Source: Balneolaceae bacterium
GTDB taxonomy: Bacteria > Bacteroidota > Rhodothermia > Balneolales > Balneolaceae
DNA: 39,874 bases
Assembly (NCBI GenBank): GCA_009711805.1
Contig: VEMX01000051.1
Coordinates: 1 to 39,874 of the forward strand
Direction: 5' to 3'
The translations under genes and the position numbers were made by a program. Positions 8,041-16,791 of the stretch are shown here, piece after piece; within the stretch, counting starts at the first letter, position 1, and every line of letters begins with the position of its first letter. The notes beneath the pieces were generated by a model, which saw only the letters and a list, made by a program, of their open reading frames with translations, made no database searches and was not told the origin of the DNA.

Positions 8041-8131
8041 GTACGCCTGTCCCGAGCAATTCGGGGGAACCCTCAACCTTCTGATCCGAAGTCAGACGCT
8101 TCCCGAGTATTCGGGATTAAGCTACCGGCGC
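8041..8131 (-). pseudogene. Decayed tRNA-Arg copy with two palindromic insertions
   Basis: This repeats the neighbouring tRNA-Arg, with the anticodon arm intact (CTGACTTCGGATCAG). The D-loop is replaced by a segment containing TCCCGA-N4-TCGGGA (8101-8116), and the T-loop by one containing CCCGA-N5-TCGGG (8050-8064). The acceptor stem also carries changes. It cannot fold into a functional tRNA as written. It may be a remnant of an earlier integration at this locus or a tandem duplicate invaded by small palindromes. Confidence 0.75.
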
Positions 8132-8257
8132 ATATTTTGAATATCCATTATTTCAAAGGGCATCAAATATACGAATCGTTGGGTATAATTACAGCACGGA
8201 ATTACAATTAGTCTGTAGCTGTTCATAGAATGAATTATAAAATTAAAAACATAGCAA

Positions 8258-9109
8258 ATGAAATCATTGATATCTTTTTTAATGCTTGTATTGGTGATGG
8301 GAGTGGGGTGCTCGAAGAAGGAAAAGGCGTATGAAGACCGCATGATGGAAGAGCATGCAGAAGACAAACCGGTAGCAAATAAGGCCTGGTATGAGCCAGA
8401 AGCACCCGTAGACACCCAATCGGTAGTGTATGCCAAAATAGACGGAAAACAGGTGAACGGTTATCTTGCTCAGCCTGAAGGTGCCCCGGGAGATGCCCCG
8501 GGAATTATTGTGATTCATGAGTGGTGGGGACTTAATGATAATGTTAAAATGATGACCCGCCGAATTGCTGCTGAAGGGTATACGGCCCTGGCGGTGGACC
8601 TTTATAAAGGGCAGGTTGCAGAAAGCCCGGAAGATGCCCGGACCTATATGTCAGGGGTTATGGATGATATGTCTGCCAGTACCGAAAACCTGAAGGCGGC
8701 CTATCAATACCTGGATGAACAGCACAAAGCTTCGAAGGTAGGTACCATCGGCTGGTGCTTTGGCGGCGGCATGTCACTAACGGCTGCGCTCACTCTGCCC
8801 GCCAAAATTGATTTGGCCGTCATATACTACGGGCGACTGGTGACTGATAAGGATCAACTCAGGCTGCTTGAGATGCCCGTTATTGGTTTCTTTGGGGGTG
8901 CTGATCAGGGAATACCTGTAGCAACCGTTAAAGAATTCGAAACGGCCCTGGATAGTGCAGGTGTTGAAAATGAGATTTATATCTATAAAAATGCAGGACA
9001 TGCTTTTGCCAATCCATCAGGAAATAACTACCAGAAAGCAGCAGCAGAGGATGCCTGGTATAAAACCGTTGAGTTTTTGGACTACTACCTGACAGATCCG
9101 CTCAAGTGA
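8258..9109 (+). CDS. Dienelactone hydrolase family lipoprotein
   Basis: A 283-aa alpha/beta hydrolase of the dienelactone hydrolase (DLH) family with a lipoprotein signal (residues 1-17, C18 acylated). The DLH core starts at about residue 60: VIHEWWGLND, nucleophile elbow GWCFGGG with C167, an acid region at FFGGADQG, and catalytic His in AGHAFANPSG. Family members hydrolyse lactones or esters; the real substrate is unknown. Lipid anchoring puts it in the cell envelope, facing the periplasm or the surface. It stands alone on the plus strand just past the tRNA locus. Confidence 0.88.
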   Translation: MKSLISFLMLVLVMGVGCSKKEKAYEDRMMEEHAEDKPVANKAWYEPEAPVDTQSVVYAKIDGKQVNGYLAQPEGAPGDAPGIIVIHEWWGLNDNVKMMTRRIAAEGYTALAVDLYKGQVAESPEDARTYMSGVMDDMSASTENLKAAYQYLDEQHKASKVGTIGWCFGGGMSLTAALTLPAKIDLAVIYYGRLVTDKDQLRLLEMPVIGFFGGADQGIPVATVKEFETALDSAGVENEIYIYKNAGHAFANPSGNNYQKAAAEDAWYKTVEFLDYYLTDPLK

Positions 9110-9164
9110 CAAGATAATTACTGGATCATACGAATTTTGACTTATACTTTTTGGAAAGTGATTT

Positions 9165-10394
9165 TCAAAAGTAACTGGAAATTCCGATTTGAATGCCGGA
9201 AATTTTAGCCGGAGGATTACCCAAAATATCCTGTTGTTGCATATACCGGTAATTTAAACGGAGTACGGTTTGAGCAGATGGCCTAAAGCTTATACCGGGA
9301 ACAATGGCCCATAGATCATCTGAAATATTTGCCCCGGTTTCCCGGAAGGTTCCCACATTCCAATCTACATATTCCAGCCTGCAGGCCAGGTTCAGTACCG
9401 CATTATCAAAACCAGCAATAGTATTTCTTAAAACCGGCTGTACAATATCCACGAATCCTCCTTGTTGCTGGTCTCCGAATTGCTGGCCGTAGGTTTCTGG
9501 AACATCAACCATCACCCACGCCCATTCACCCGTAATATTGGTAGTTGTTTTTTCCAGGGTGGAATTAAAATCTACAGCAAAAACATCCAGCCGCCTTTTT
9601 TTATCCAGAATCAAACCGTCATCTTCAGAAGCATTGTAAATCCCCCCCATATAAGAAAGGCCTATTTCTCCAATGTTTTGGTTTTTTACAGCCAGTTTAG
9701 CTGTAATCAAAGGCTGACCGTTGCTGCTTTCTTCAAAGCGTTCGGCATTTTCTTTAGCCGCAGGCAAAAAGGTTCTGTTTTCTCCGTTTGCGATAATGCT
9801 GTTATCAAATCCGTTGGTGAGATAGATCTCATAGCCAAAGCCCCAATCGTTTACAAATCGCTTCCCGTAAAACCCAAAGCCCACATTGCTCCATGTAGCA
9901 GGCAACATTTTGGTCATGGCGATGGGGCGGTCAACAAATTCCCATTTAGGGCCGTCATGGTTCTGGTTAAAGGCTCCGATGGGGTTCATAATAATGCCCC
10001 CGCGAAGATTAAGCAGGGGAAAAAAGTTGATATCCAGTGCGGCAAATTCAATGGCTATTTCTTTCCCGCCCTCTTCAAATTCAGTTTCTGACAGGAACTT
10101 GATTTTTGGATGAAGGGAAGAGCCAACAAAAAGGGTAAACCGGGGAATACGGAAGGTATGGCCTTCGGTAATTCCGTCTTCTCCCATATATTGATAATCG
10201 GCTTCTACATAACCACCTACGGAAACGGGTGATGTACCAGCCTGAAAAAATGGTCGCTCATAAACAGCATCCATATTCATTGCTTCTGTTGATATCGTAT
10301 CACTCCGGGTATCTTTGAACAGGCTACTGTCAACCTGGGCATTAGCGGTAATGGAAGAGGCGAGAATTAAAAAAAGAAGTATATTTTTTTTCAT
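9165..10394 (-). CDS. Outer-membrane porin, phosphate-selective OprO/OprP type
   Basis: A 409-aa beta-barrel protein with a clear signal peptide (1-19, ending TANA). The mature part has alternating aromatic and polar strands (VGGYVEADYQYMG, LRLNYRYMQQQ) and ends in a C-terminal phenylalanine, the barrel-assembly signal. The pattern fits the phosphate-selective porin O/P family, but the actual solute cannot be read from sequence. It is the last gene of a minus-strand run after the Rieske and di-haem proteins, 39 bp from the Rieske stop. Co-expression with two redox proteins suggests uptake linked to an envelope redox process. Confidence 0.8.
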   Translation of the reverse strand: MKKNILLFLILASSITANAQVDSSLFKDTRSDTISTEAMNMDAVYERPFFQAGTSPVSVGGYVEADYQYMGEDGITEGHTFRIPRFTLFVGSSLHPKIKFLSETEFEEGGKEIAIEFAALDINFFPLLNLRGGIIMNPIGAFNQNHDGPKWEFVDRPIAMTKMLPATWSNVGFGFYGKRFVNDWGFGYEIYLTNGFDNSIIANGENRTFLPAAKENAERFEESSNGQPLITAKLAVKNQNIGEIGLSYMGGIYNASEDDGLILDKKRRLDVFAVDFNSTLEKTTTNITGEWAWVMVDVPETYGQQFGDQQQGGFVDIVQPVLRNTIAGFDNAVLNLACRLEYVDWNVGTFRETGANISDDLWAIVPGISFRPSAQTVLRLNYRYMQQQDILGNPPAKISGIQIGISSYF

Positions 10395-10433
10395 AGAATT
10401 GAGCGCATTTTTTAAAAGTGATGCGAAATGTGT

Positions 10434-10874
10434 TTATCCCATATCGATTTTTAATATGTTGCTGTCAACATGTACAGGGAAAGTTCGAAGCGGGGCTTCT
10501 GCCGGACCATTTTGCACCTCTCCATTTTGGGTAAATTCACTTCCATGGGCAGGACACTGAAGCCGGTCACCATATACTTGCAGTTCAGTTCCCTTGTGGG
10601 TGCATTTCATAAGCAAAGCGCGATATTCCATATCAGAAATCCTGAATATAGAAACCGGGTATTTTAGCTGGCTGTTATAGGCCACGAGGTATTTTCTGAA
10701 TTTCTTTTCGTCCTTACTCCCTAATTCAAACTCTGATAAGGGAACGAGGAGGAACTCTTTATCCAATTCAGCATGGAGATATTTTGGAGCGGCGCATCCT
10801 TCCAGGAAAAATGCAGCTCCCATCAGGCCAAGGCAGCTATAGCTACAGGTTTTTATAAAATCTTTTCGCTCCAT
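10434..10874 (-). CDS. Rieske 2Fe-2S lipoprotein
   Basis: A 146-aa Rieske-fold protein. The cluster ligands are C91 and H93 (CTH) and C107 and H110 (CPAH). The usual second cysteine pair of bc1-type Rieske proteins is absent, as in many small Rieske ferredoxin-like proteins. The N-terminus (ERKDFIKTC, hydrophobic stretch, FLEGC27) reads as a lipoprotein signal and is close to a Tat-type export signal without the twin arginine. It starts 10 bp after the cytochrome gene and probably passes electrons to or from that di-haem protein. Confidence 0.88.
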   Translation of the reverse strand: MERKDFIKTCSYSCLGLMGAAFFLEGCAAPKYLHAELDKEFLLVPLSEFELGSKDEKKFRKYLVAYNSQLKYPVSIFRISDMEYRALLMKCTHKGTELQVYGDRLQCPAHGSEFTQNGEVQNGPAEAPLRTFPVHVDSNILKIDMG

Positions 10875-10883
10875 ATTGTTTGC

Positions 10884-12083
10884 TCAAAGGGATTCTAAAA
10901 ATTTGATTAACGCTTCTTTTTCATCAGAAGAAAGCGCTTGAAATTGATCACGGCTGTTTTGAGCTTCACCACCATGCAACAAAATGGCCTCTTCAATGCT
11001 TTGAGCACGGCCGTCATGCATCAGGAAGTACTTCCCGCCCTGTGAATCAGGCGACAAGCCTAATCCCCATAAGGGAGGTGTTCTCCATTCGTAGGTTTCT
11101 GCCGAACCTTCCGTGGCTCCGTCATCCAGGCCAGGACCCATATCGTGCAGCAAAAGATCGGTGTATGGGTAAAATGCTTTGTTAGAAAGGGCGGCGATGT
11201 CTGTTTCCTGAGTTGTCCATTTAGGAGTATGGCATGAGCTGCATTGCAGGGTATTGAATACCTCTTTTCCTCGCATAATATCAGGATTGTTCGGTTTCCG
11301 CTGGATGGGAGCCTTTAACGTTTTCAGATAAAAGACAACATCTCTTACGATTTGATCCGATACTTCCGGGTCAATAGTCAATCCCGAGTAAACATCGTGT
11401 AATTCAAATGTGGAGGTAACGCCAATATCCTGGTTGTAGGCTGTAGCTGTTTGGTGCAGTAAATTAACTGTGGATGCCTTTTTTCCAAACCGGCCAATAT
11501 ATCTGCCGTTTTCTGGCTGGTGATGATCTTCCGGTATAAAGTAATCCGGCGGAGTAACATAGCTGGGAACCCCGGAAATGCCATCTCCGTCCTCATCATT
11601 GGGATCCGCATTTTCTAAAATTTGCTCATCCGTTAAGGCTGCAAGCAAGCCTAAGCCGGTTACGGCCGGTGGAGTCATTTTCATAAAAGGGACTCCGTCA
11701 GGTAATTTTTCAGGTTGATATCCTGGAATAGCCCGGTTTTGAAGTTGAGGGGCTCCGGATATAGTTGGAGCGGTATTGGGTTCGGTTTGTCCAAAACGGA
11801 TAAGAGAGGTTGAAGGATGCCCCTTTCCATCTCCGGGGTGACAGCTTCCACATGAAGTAGCCACAAAAGTAGGCCCTAAACCTGTTTTGGGTGTAAAAAC
11901 ATCATCATTAAAAGCGATGTCGCCTTTCAAAAATTGATCCTGTTCTTCATAGCTAAGTCCCGCTATCGGACCATCCAGCAAGTCTTCTTCAGCCGGAGCC
12001 TCCGGTATGATGGCCTCACAGCTTATCATCAAAAAGAAACCGGCCGTGAATAATACCAGCATCCAAACGATATGTTCTTTCAT
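10884..12083 (-). CDS. Di-haem c-type cytochrome lipoprotein, DUF1111 / COG3488
   Basis: A 399-aa protein of the di-haem oxidoreductase (putative peroxidase, thiol oxidoreductase-like) family. Two haem c sites are visible: C78-C81-H82 (CGSCH) and C281-C284-H285 (CSSCH). A calcium-loop-like DPNDEDGDGISG stretch lies at 160-171. The N-terminus is a lipoprotein signal with C22 (LMISC). Family proteins often occur with iron-uptake or imelysin-type genes, but none is here; the neighbours are a Rieske protein and a porin. Peroxidase activity is not established for the family. Confidence 0.88.
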   Translation of the reverse strand: MKEHIVWMLVLFTAGFFLMISCEAIIPEAPAEEDLLDGPIAGLSYEEQDQFLKGDIAFNDDVFTPKTGLGPTFVATSCGSCHPGDGKGHPSTSLIRFGQTEPNTAPTISGAPQLQNRAIPGYQPEKLPDGVPFMKMTPPAVTGLGLLAALTDEQILENADPNDEDGDGISGVPSYVTPPDYFIPEDHHQPENGRYIGRFGKKASTVNLLHQTATAYNQDIGVTSTFELHDVYSGLTIDPEVSDQIVRDVVFYLKTLKAPIQRKPNNPDIMRGKEVFNTLQCSSCHTPKWTTQETDIAALSNKAFYPYTDLLLHDMGPGLDDGATEGSAETYEWRTPPLWGLGLSPDSQGGKYFLMHDGRAQSIEEAILLHGGEAQNSRDQFQALSSDEKEALIKFLESL

Positions 12084-12515
12084 CGGTGTCCTGTTAAAAA
12101 TGATAAATTAGTCATGGCTAAAAATATAATTCGCTGCTATTAAAAACAAACATAAAAAGAGCATGATTAACTATTATGAATTCTTCTAGTAATAAATATT
12201 TTTAGTAAGAAAAGAGATTCGGATGCTCAGCTTTACCTTTAAAGAAATGGTTTCATTATATACTCATCATGAATTTGTAGCAGGTGGTGGGTATGTTGTT
12301 CATCAAGTATAGTAGCGGGCAGGTAAGAGTCGGTACTTCCCAGAAAAGTGTGTCTTCCGGTAGCATAAAAAAGTCTTCTTGTGTAGGTTTGGCGGCGCTG
12401 GCAGGGGTCTGTGAGAAATGGCGAGGAAAATACCGGCGATTTGCTCCCTTAAAAAATGAACCAAGATATCGGGCGGGGTTCACCTATCTAAACTACGGGG
12501 GGTATTAAAGAAGGA
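12084..12515. other. Intergenic, no supported gene; candidate promoter of the cytochrome operon
   Basis: The first part must hold the promoter of the cytochrome-Rieske-porin run. On the minus strand a Bacteroidota-type -7 box TATGTTTG lies at 12147-12154, but I see no matching -33 box. From about 12250 to 12515, open frames exist on both strands, but the proteins are low-complexity, unlike any family I know, and lack good ribosome-binding sites. Confidence 0.4.
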
Positions 12516-12518
12516 GTC

Positions 12519-12705
12519 ATCGCGGGCGAAGTGTATACGAAGACCCGCGATCTCCCTGGTACGGGCAAGGTGGTTAACAAGGAGGCCGTGGCAGGTGCAA
12601 CCCATGTGGCGGGAGATCCCGGATCGGCGACTTCACTTCGTTACGCCTTGTCCGGGATGACGGGGTTTTCCCGCACGCATCCCGATTTGATCGGGAGAAG
12701 ATGCG
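12519..12705. repeat. Cluster of REP-like palindromes
   Basis: Three hairpins lie in 190 bp: ATCGCGGG/CCCGCGAT (12519-12551), ATCCCGGA/TCCGGGAT (12616-12658), and CGCAT+TCCCGA/TCGGGA+ATGCG (12676-12705). The GTCATCGCG and GGGATGACG edges resemble the extragenic REP-type palindromes scattered through many bacterial genomes. The region is noticeably more GC-rich than its surroundings and contains no gene. Confidence 0.75.
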
Positions 12706-12759
12706 GAATCACTTTGTTAGGGCATGTAGCCATGGACAAGCGGTGCTACCGAAGAAAAG

Positions 12760-12874
12760 TACCCAATTAATACGATACGAATCTTTTTCCACCTGAGCCA
12801 GCTACCAACTAGCTCAAAAAATAAGTACGTTGTTAACCTACACTAGCAAGACCTCCAGGCACACTAATTGGGTA
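12760..12874. repeat. 115-bp segment bounded by TACCCAATTA inverted repeats
   Basis: TACCCAATTA (12760-12769) and its complement (12865-12874) bound 95 bases without coding capacity. A similar edge (GTACCCCAATTTT and AAAATTGGG) occurs around 17208-17274. These may be related small non-autonomous elements; the similarity is short. Confidence 0.45.
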
Positions 12875-12950
12875 AGTACCCGGGCCGTATTTCAGAGGTC
12901 GAATGGGCCCAACTAAATATAATATGGGTCCCCATACGCTAATTATCAGC

Positions 12951-13952
12951 TCACAAAATCAACATACCATCGCCGAAGGAGTAGAACCGGTATTTTTCTT
13001 TAACGGCGTGGGCATAGATGCGGCGCATTTCATCATAGCTCATAAAAGCAGATACCAGCATCAATAAGGTGCTTTTGGGTAGATGAAAGTTAGTAATGAG
13101 AGCGTCTACACATTTAAACTTATAGCCGGGAGTGATGAATATATCCGTTTCTCTGCTTTGCGGGGTGAAGGACTTGGTATCATCAATAGCAGACTCCAGC
13201 ACCCTCACACTGGTGGTGCCTACAGCCGTAATATGATAGGCGTCATTCAATTCATCACACGTTTGTGATTCTAACTGATACCATTCACTGTGCATTGAAT
13301 GGTTTTGGATTTCTTCGGTTTTAACTGGGGCAAAAGTCCCCAGCCCAACATGCAGGGTCACTTCCGATTTTTTAATACCGGATTGTTGCAGCTTTTCAAG
13401 AAGCTCATCGGTGAAATGGAGTCCCGCGGTGGGGGCGGCTTTACTGCCGAGATCCTTGGCATACACAGTCTGATATTCTTCTGAAAGGGATTCATCCTGT
13501 TTGATATAGGGTGGGAAAGGCGTGTGTTTATAGGGGATCAGTTTTGGGTCGTCCAGACTGCAGGAGATCCGGAGGGTTCGCAGGCCGTCATCGGCTATAT
13601 GGGTGGTGGTTGCGGTGATGCCGTTAGCCAGTTCCGTTTTTTTCCCGTGTTTAAACTTTTTTCCGGGTCTGACCAGGGCCTCAACCGTATTGTTGTTGCT
13701 TACCGAGGTAACAAAAATTTCTTTTTTCCCCTCCTGAAACAGCAGCCGGCACTTCTCTACTTTACTGTTATTTACCACCAGGGTGGTTTCGGATGGAAGG
13801 TATGCATCTAGGTTATAGAAATAGTCGTCTGTTATTTCCTGCGTGTGCCGGTTATAAACAAGCAGCCGGGCGTGATCGCGGGGCTGGGCTGGAGATTGAG
13901 CGATAAGATGCTCAGGTAAATCGTAATCAAAATCTGAAAGTGTGAAATTCAT
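12951..13952 (-). CDS. queA: S-adenosylmethionine:tRNA ribosyltransferase-isomerase QueA
   Basis: Makes epoxyqueuosine in the wobble position of GUN tRNAs by moving the ribosyl part of S-adenosylmethionine to 7-aminomethyl-7-deazaguanine. The 333-aa protein is near family length and starts with the usual FDYDLPEHLIAQSPAQPRDHARLLV. Other family patches are present: KAAPTAGLHFT, LHVGLGTFAPVKTE, GTTSVRVLES and TNFHLPKSTLLMLVSAF. On the minus strand a TAACTTTG box lies 4 bases before the ATG; as a -7 element it would give a nearly leaderless mRNA, so its role is unclear. It is monocistronic. Confidence 0.96.
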   Translation of the reverse strand: MNFTLSDFDYDLPEHLIAQSPAQPRDHARLLVYNRHTQEITDDYFYNLDAYLPSETTLVVNNSKVEKCRLLFQEGKKEIFVTSVSNNNTVEALVRPGKKFKHGKKTELANGITATTTHIADDGLRTLRISCSLDDPKLIPYKHTPFPPYIKQDESLSEEYQTVYAKDLGSKAAPTAGLHFTDELLEKLQQSGIKKSEVTLHVGLGTFAPVKTEEIQNHSMHSEWYQLESQTCDELNDAYHITAVGTTSVRVLESAIDDTKSFTPQSRETDIFITPGYKFKCVDALITNFHLPKSTLLMLVSAFMSYDEMRRIYAHAVKEKYRFYSFGDGMLIL

Positions 13953-14001
13953 GTTTCAAAGTTAGGCAGTTTTAAGCAAAAGACAGAACAGGAAATAAGC
14001 T

Positions 14002-14655
14002 TCAGGGTTGTTGGCTCTTCAGTTCTATAAATGTGTCTTCCTGCCGGCTGAGTTTAAGCGAGTCCATAGCTGTAAAGGTATCTCCCTGCTGAACAAGAAT
14101 TTTCAGACTATCTCCGATCAGGATGCTATTTTTGCCGTCGTAGAATATCTCCCCCAGGGCCAGGTTTCTTATGCTGATGGTAAACTCACCATCTTGGTTG
14201 GTTCGTTCAAAGGGGATGGTATGCAGCAAGGCACTATCAGGCTTGTTTACCAGGAAATAGCGTTCCGATTGTTGGGAAGTACCCGTGATGGTATAACGAT
14301 AGGTTCCGTTGGTGAGCAGGCTGTCGGCTATTGTAATGCGATGGTTACCGGTTTGTAATATTTCATCAACCAGGGTTGTGAGTGGACGGTTACTGCCGTA
14401 TCGGTATAGTTCGATGAGAAAATGACCTTCTTCAGTGACGGTAAACTCAAATCCTGTACTTCCTGATGATGGGGGCTCAGTAAACCCTCCGGGCACCAGG
14501 TAATTCCTAATATGAATAGCTGCATCAGCAACAGGTTGGCCGTCAGCAGTATTCACAACTCCGCGAAGTTGAGCTTTTGCGGGTGGATCCTCTTCATCAC
14601 AAGAGGTAATGGTTAGTGTAGTTAGCAGAAAGAGGGCAATTAAAAACGTCTTCAA
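14002..14655 (-). CDS. Lipoprotein with carboxypeptidase-regulatory-like beta domain
   Basis: A 217-aa protein starting at TTG. That start is supported by the lipoprotein signal that follows (hydrophobic residues 4-18, C19 in TITSC) and by the TTGA overlap with the dxs stop, which implies translational coupling. Residues about 30-100 (LRGVVNTADGQPVADAAIHIRN) match the carboxypeptidase regulatory-like/CnaB-type beta-sandwich of Bacteroidota surface proteins. The C-terminal part resembles T9SS-like structural repeats but carries no sorting signal I can recognise. Function is unknown; coupling to dxs may be only positional. Confidence 0.75.
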   Translation of the reverse strand: MKTFLIALFLLTTLTITSCDEEDPPAKAQLRGVVNTADGQPVADAAIHIRNYLVPGGFTEPPSSGSTGFEFTVTEEGHFLIELYRYGSNRPLTTLVDEILQTGNHRITIADSLLTNGTYRYTITGTSQQSERYFLVNKPDSALLHTIPFERTNQDGEFTISIRNLALGEIFYDGKNSILIGDSLKILVQQGDTFTAMDSLKLSRQEDTFIELKSQQP

Positions 14656-16577
14656 CTTTCTACAGGAGTAGGATCCAGCTTTCTTTTTATTTCTTCTACA
14701 ATCCCAACAGAATCGATCCCGATTTCGGCATGTAACTCTTCCTGGGTTCCATGTTCGATGATTTCATCTGGAATGCCCATGATGTTAAGGGTGGGTTTCT
14801 CTTTTTTCTCCGCCAGATATTCGGCCACGGCACTTCCGAAACCTCCCAGTTTGGTCCCGTCTTCCAGGGTAATAATATGATCATAGGATTGGCATGCTTC
14901 ATCAATCAAGCTGGTGTCCAGCGGTTTGGCAAAACGCATATCAAAGTGGCCGATTTCAATGCCTTCTTCAGCTAAAAGGTTTGCAGCTTCTGTTGCATAT
15001 TTACCGATGGGCCCAAAGCTAAGAATGGCAATGTTTTCACCATCTCGCAGCTTTTGCCCTTTTCCGATGTCTATTTTCTTAAAGCCTTCGGCTATTTTCA
15101 TTCCGGTAGCCCGTCCCCGCGGATAGCGAATTGCCCAGGCGGCATCTTCATACCCCGAGGCTGTGTACATCATATCCCGCAGGTCTTGCTCGTTCAAAGG
15201 TGAAGAGACAATCATATTTGGAACTGCCCGCAGGTAGGCAGTGTCATAGGCTCCATGGTGTGTAGGGCCGTCAGCCCCCACCAATCCGGCACGATCTATA
15301 CAAAATACTACCGGTAGCTTTTGGATGGCTACATCATGAATTACCTGGTCGTATCCCCGTTGCAGAAAGGTGGAATAGATGGCACAAAATGCTTTTTTAC
15401 CTTCTGCTGCAAGTCCGGCTGCAAAAGTTACAGCATGTTGTTCTGCAATACCTACATCAAAGGCGCGATTGGGGAATGTATTCATCATAGGCCAGAGACT
15501 AGATCCACTGGGCATGGCCGGAGTCATGCTTACAATGCGTTCATCGGCTGCCGCCAATTCTACCAAGGCTTCACCAAAGACATCTTGATACTTAGGTGCT
15601 TTTTGGGATTTTGGGGCCGGTGTTAAAGCTTTTCCGGTAATCTTATCAAAAGGACTGCTGGAGGCGTGCCATTTGGTTTGTTCCCGTTCAGCAGGAGCAA
15701 AGCCTTTGCCTTTTACGGTGACAATATGAAGCAGCTTAGGGCCTTTAATATTTTTCAGATCGTTGAGTATTTTATATAACCCATCTACGTCATGTCCATC
15801 GGTGGGACCATAATATTTAAAACCCAGGGCGCGAAAGAGAGAACCAGGAGTTAGTGCGGCGGTCATCGCTTTTTCCAATCGGGAAGCTACTTTACGCATC
15901 TTTTCTCCGGCCGATTTAAAGTGCCCGAGCATATCATAAATTTCGTCCCGCATCTTATTAAAGGTGCGGCTGGTTGTGATATCAGCTAAATATTCTTTGA
16001 GAGCTCCTACATTCGGGTCAATCGACATGTTGTTGTCGTTGAGGATGACCAGCATATCGGTATTCATGGCGCCGGCGTTATTCATAGCTTCAAATGCCAG
16101 CCCGCCTGTCATGGCTCCGTCACCGATTACAGCAATTACGTTGTTGTCTCCTTTATTCAGATCCCGTGCTACGGCCATCCCTAATGCGGCAGATATTGAA
16201 GTACTTGAATGCCCGACGCCAAAGGCATCATACTCACTTTCACTGCGTTTTGGGAAACCGGATAGCCCGCCATATCTCCGGTTGGTATGGAATTTTCCCC
16301 TTCTGCCGGTTAACAGCTTATGGCCGTAGGCTTGATGCCCAACATCCCATATAAGACGGTCCTGTGGGGTGTCAAACACATAATGAAGGGCGGTTGTGAG
16401 TTCTACAACACCAAGGCTGGCTCCAAAATGGCCGCCGTTTACAGATATGGTATCGATGATGTACTGTCGTAATTCATCACAAACATCCTGCAATTGTTCA
16501 GGCTGCAATTCCTTTAAATCGTCCGGGGAGTTAATTTTGGCAAGTAACTCTCCTGGTTTGGGGCTTTCTAATTCCAT
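14652..16577 (-). CDS. dxs: 1-deoxy-D-xylulose-5-phosphate synthase
   Basis: First enzyme of the MEP isoprenoid pathway: joins pyruvate and glyceraldehyde 3-phosphate using thiamine diphosphate. The 641-aa protein has the family's substrate His (GGHFGAS, H50) and the ThDP/Mg motif GDGAMTGG (152-159) with downstream NDNNMSI. It also has the catalytic-Glu segment DVGIAEQHAVTFAAG and the GADGPTHHG signature, so it should be active. xseB lies 13 bp upstream on the same strand; xseB-dxs neighbourhoods are seen in many bacteria. The stop overlaps the following lipoprotein start. Confidence 0.97.
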   Translation of the reverse strand: MELESPKPGELLAKINSPDDLKELQPEQLQDVCDELRQYIIDTISVNGGHFGASLGVVELTTALHYVFDTPQDRLIWDVGHQAYGHKLLTGRRGKFHTNRRYGGLSGFPKRSESEYDAFGVGHSSTSISAALGMAVARDLNKGDNNVIAVIGDGAMTGGLAFEAMNNAGAMNTDMLVILNDNNMSIDPNVGALKEYLADITTSRTFNKMRDEIYDMLGHFKSAGEKMRKVASRLEKAMTAALTPGSLFRALGFKYYGPTDGHDVDGLYKILNDLKNIKGPKLLHIVTVKGKGFAPAEREQTKWHASSSPFDKITGKALTPAPKSQKAPKYQDVFGEALVELAAADERIVSMTPAMPSGSSLWPMMNTFPNRAFDVGIAEQHAVTFAAGLAAEGKKAFCAIYSTFLQRGYDQVIHDVAIQKLPVVFCIDRAGLVGADGPTHHGAYDTAYLRAVPNMIVSSPLNEQDLRDMMYTASGYEDAAWAIRYPRGRATGMKIAEGFKKIDIGKGQKLRDGENIAILSFGPIGKYATEAANLLAEEGIEIGHFDMRFAKPLDTSLIDEACQSYDHIITLEDGTKLGGFGSAVAEYLAEKKEKPTLNIMGIPDEIIEHGTQEELHAEIGIDSVGIVEEIKRKLDPTPVES

Positions 16578-16590
16578 ATACAGTAAGGTT

Positions 16591-16791
16591 CTAAGTATGC
16601 TCTTCGTTCACCTGTTGGATACGAAGTTCTGCTTGTTCAAGTATCTCAGTACAAAACTTTGACAACTTGATTCCCTCTTCATAAAGTTCGACAGATTTTT
16701 CCAACGTAATATCTTCGTCTTCCAGGTTACTTACAATAGACTCCAATTCCTTTAAAGCTTCTTCGAAGCCAAGGCGTTCCTTTTCTTTCAT
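16591..16791 (-). CDS. xseB: Exodeoxyribonuclease VII small subunit
   Basis: A 66-aa helical hairpin protein with the XseB pattern FEEALKELESIVSNLEDEDI, then LEKSVELYEEGIKLSKFC. It binds the large subunit XseA to form exonuclease VII, which degrades single-stranded DNA to oligonucleotides. xseA is not in the window. It is the first gene of the xseB-dxs-lipoprotein transcription unit. Confidence 0.95.
   Translation of the reverse strand: MKEKERLGFEEALKELESIVSNLEDEDITLEKSVELYEEGIKLSKFCTEILEQAELRIQQVNEEHT

Noticed and set aside
9462-10091. 209-aa plus-strand frame opposite the porin
   Set aside because: Antisense shadow of a well-supported porin gene, no ribosome-binding site or recognisable domain.
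12256-12508. Overlapping frames on both strands (about 75 aa each)
   Set aside because: No family resemblance, no good ribosome-binding site, lies beside REP-like sequence.
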